5,039 bases of DNA, from contig JASHXQ010000104.1 of NCBI GenBank assembly GCA_030043455.1, positions 1-5,039 on the forward strand, in the 5' to 3' direction. This DNA is from Nitrososphaerales archaeon. Lineage in GTDB: Archaea; Thermoproteota; Nitrososphaeria; Nitrososphaerales; CADDZS01. Under the pieces are notes generated by a model that saw nothing but the letters and a program-made list of their open reading frames with translations, ran no database searches and was not told the DNA's origin. A program made the translations under genes and the position numbers. Shown piece after piece: positions 4,370-5,039 of this stretch. Numbering within the stretch: the first letter of the stretch is position 1; every line of letters begins with the position of its first letter.

Positions 4370-5039
4370 TTGAAAAAGGCAGTCACGATACTGAGCGGAG
4401 GCCTAGACAGCTCCGGTGTCGCCTCCTATTGGAAAAACGAGGGTTGTGAAATTCTTCCCTTAACTTTCGATTACGGGCAGCGTGCTAAGCAGGAGCTGAA
4501 AAGAGCTCAGGAAGTGACTCGCGTGCTTGGTGTGACATCGCACAAAATAATCGATATTTCATTCATGAAGGATCTTTATGGATCTACAAACGTCCTAACT
4601 GATTCCTCGATCGCTATGCCATCGAGCTTCCAGAGCAACATCATAGTCCCGATCCGGAATGCGGTCTTTCTTACGATTGCGACAGCCTATGCGTTTTCTG
4701 TGGGAGCTGAAAACGTGGCTTATGGAGCTCATCTGTCTGACCAGCCTTATCCGGACTGCAGACCGGGATTCACAAACAAATTGGCTGAAGCTCTGAACCT
4801 AGGAGATATCGATGCGATCAATGCAGGTGACCATCCCCCAGTCAAAATGTGGAGTCCGGCTATCCAGGGTTTATCCAAGAGTGACATGCTGCAGATCTCT
4901 TACAAATTGTTGGGGAGGGAGATCTTCCGCACTTGGAGTTGTTATCTGGACGGCGAAAAGCAGTGCGGAAAATGCGAGTCTTGCAATAACAGAAAAATCG
5001 CTTTCAAAAAAGCTGGAATCGACGATCTCACCGATTATG
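4370..5039 (+). CDS. queC: 7-cyano-7-deazaguanine (preQ0) synthase QueC, 3' end outside the window
   Basis: QueC converts 7-carboxy-7-deazaguanine to preQ0 using ATP and ammonia. In archaea preQ0 is inserted into tRNA by ArcTGT as the precursor of archaeosine. The frame is open for 223 codons to the window edge with no stop, and the usual length (about 220-240) implies only a few residues are missing. Seen in order: the PP-loop ATP site SGGLDSSG (9-16), FDYGQR (33-38), VPIRNAVF (93-100), GAENVAYGAH (112-121), YPDCR (127-131), and the zinc-binding cysteines Cys191, Cys199, Cys202 and Cys205 near the C-terminus. The TTG at 4370 is chosen as start because it places the PP-loop at the usual distance, and the in-frame TAG at 4337 blocks any longer form. 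The intervening 30 bases hold no ATG or GTG in this frame. No promoter of its own is seen, so it is probably co-transcribed with the amidotransferase. Confidence 0.93.
   Translation, partial: MKKAVTILSGGLDSSGVASYWKNEGCEILPLTFDYGQRAKQELKRAQEVTRVLGVTSHKIIDISFMKDLYGSTNVLTDSSIAMPSSFQSNIIVPIRNAVFLTIATAYAFSVGAENVAYGAHLSDQPYPDCRPGFTNKLAEALNLGDIDAINAGDHPPVKMWSPAIQGLSKSDMLQISYKLLGREIFRTWSCYLDGEKQCGKCESCNNRKIAFKKAGIDDLTDY

Noticed and set aside
3602..5039. QueC and amidotransferase as part of a defence system (Qat-like) or DNA-modification island
   Set aside because: No DpdA-like transglycosylase, nuclease, ATPase or mobile-element gene is in the window, and the neighbours are housekeeping-type genes. 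Archaeosine or preQ0 synthesis is the simpler reading.

Overview
The window looks archaeal. Four genes have an AT-rich TATA-like box centred 41-44 bases upstream of their start codons. None has a convincing Shine-Dalgarno sequence. The gene set also fits archaea: an apparent archaeal-type valyl-tRNA synthetase tail, a stand-alone alanyl-tRNA editing protein of the AlaX-M type, a prolidase-like M24 peptidase, and a class II glutamine amidotransferase next to QueC. A Thermoproteota or Nitrososphaeria-like lineage is a reasonable guess, but no marker here settles it.

Layout, left to right. A 59-codon aminoacyl-tRNA synthetase tail (+, 1-181) meets a 2H phosphoesterase / 2'-5' RNA ligase-like gene (-, 171-821), and the two 3' ends overlap by 11 bases. 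After a 128-base gap comes a 167-residue protein of unknown family (-, 950-1453). It is divergent from alaX (+, start 1606 or 1615, end 2343), with about 150-160 bases of shared upstream DNA. alaX converges on an M24 metallopeptidase (-, 2356-3480) with only 12 bases between the stop codons. A 121-base divergent promoter region follows. It has a TATA box for each side and a 7-bp inverted repeat that brackets the rightward TATA box. A YafJ-like class II glutamine amidotransferase (+, 3602-4339) and queC (+, 4370 to beyond the window) come next, 30 bases apart and in the same frame.

Four of the seven genes touch tRNA charging, tRNA proofreading, RNA 2'-5' chemistry or 7-deazaguanine synthesis. 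The most interesting pair is the amidotransferase plus queC. In Crenarchaeota and some phages these two activities occur as one fused protein (Gat-QueC) tied to archaeosine (G+) formation. Here they are two adjacent genes separated by a single in-frame TAG and a short open stretch, so the locus may be a split, unfused version of that enzyme. No mobile element, CRISPR array, rRNA or tRNA gene was seen.
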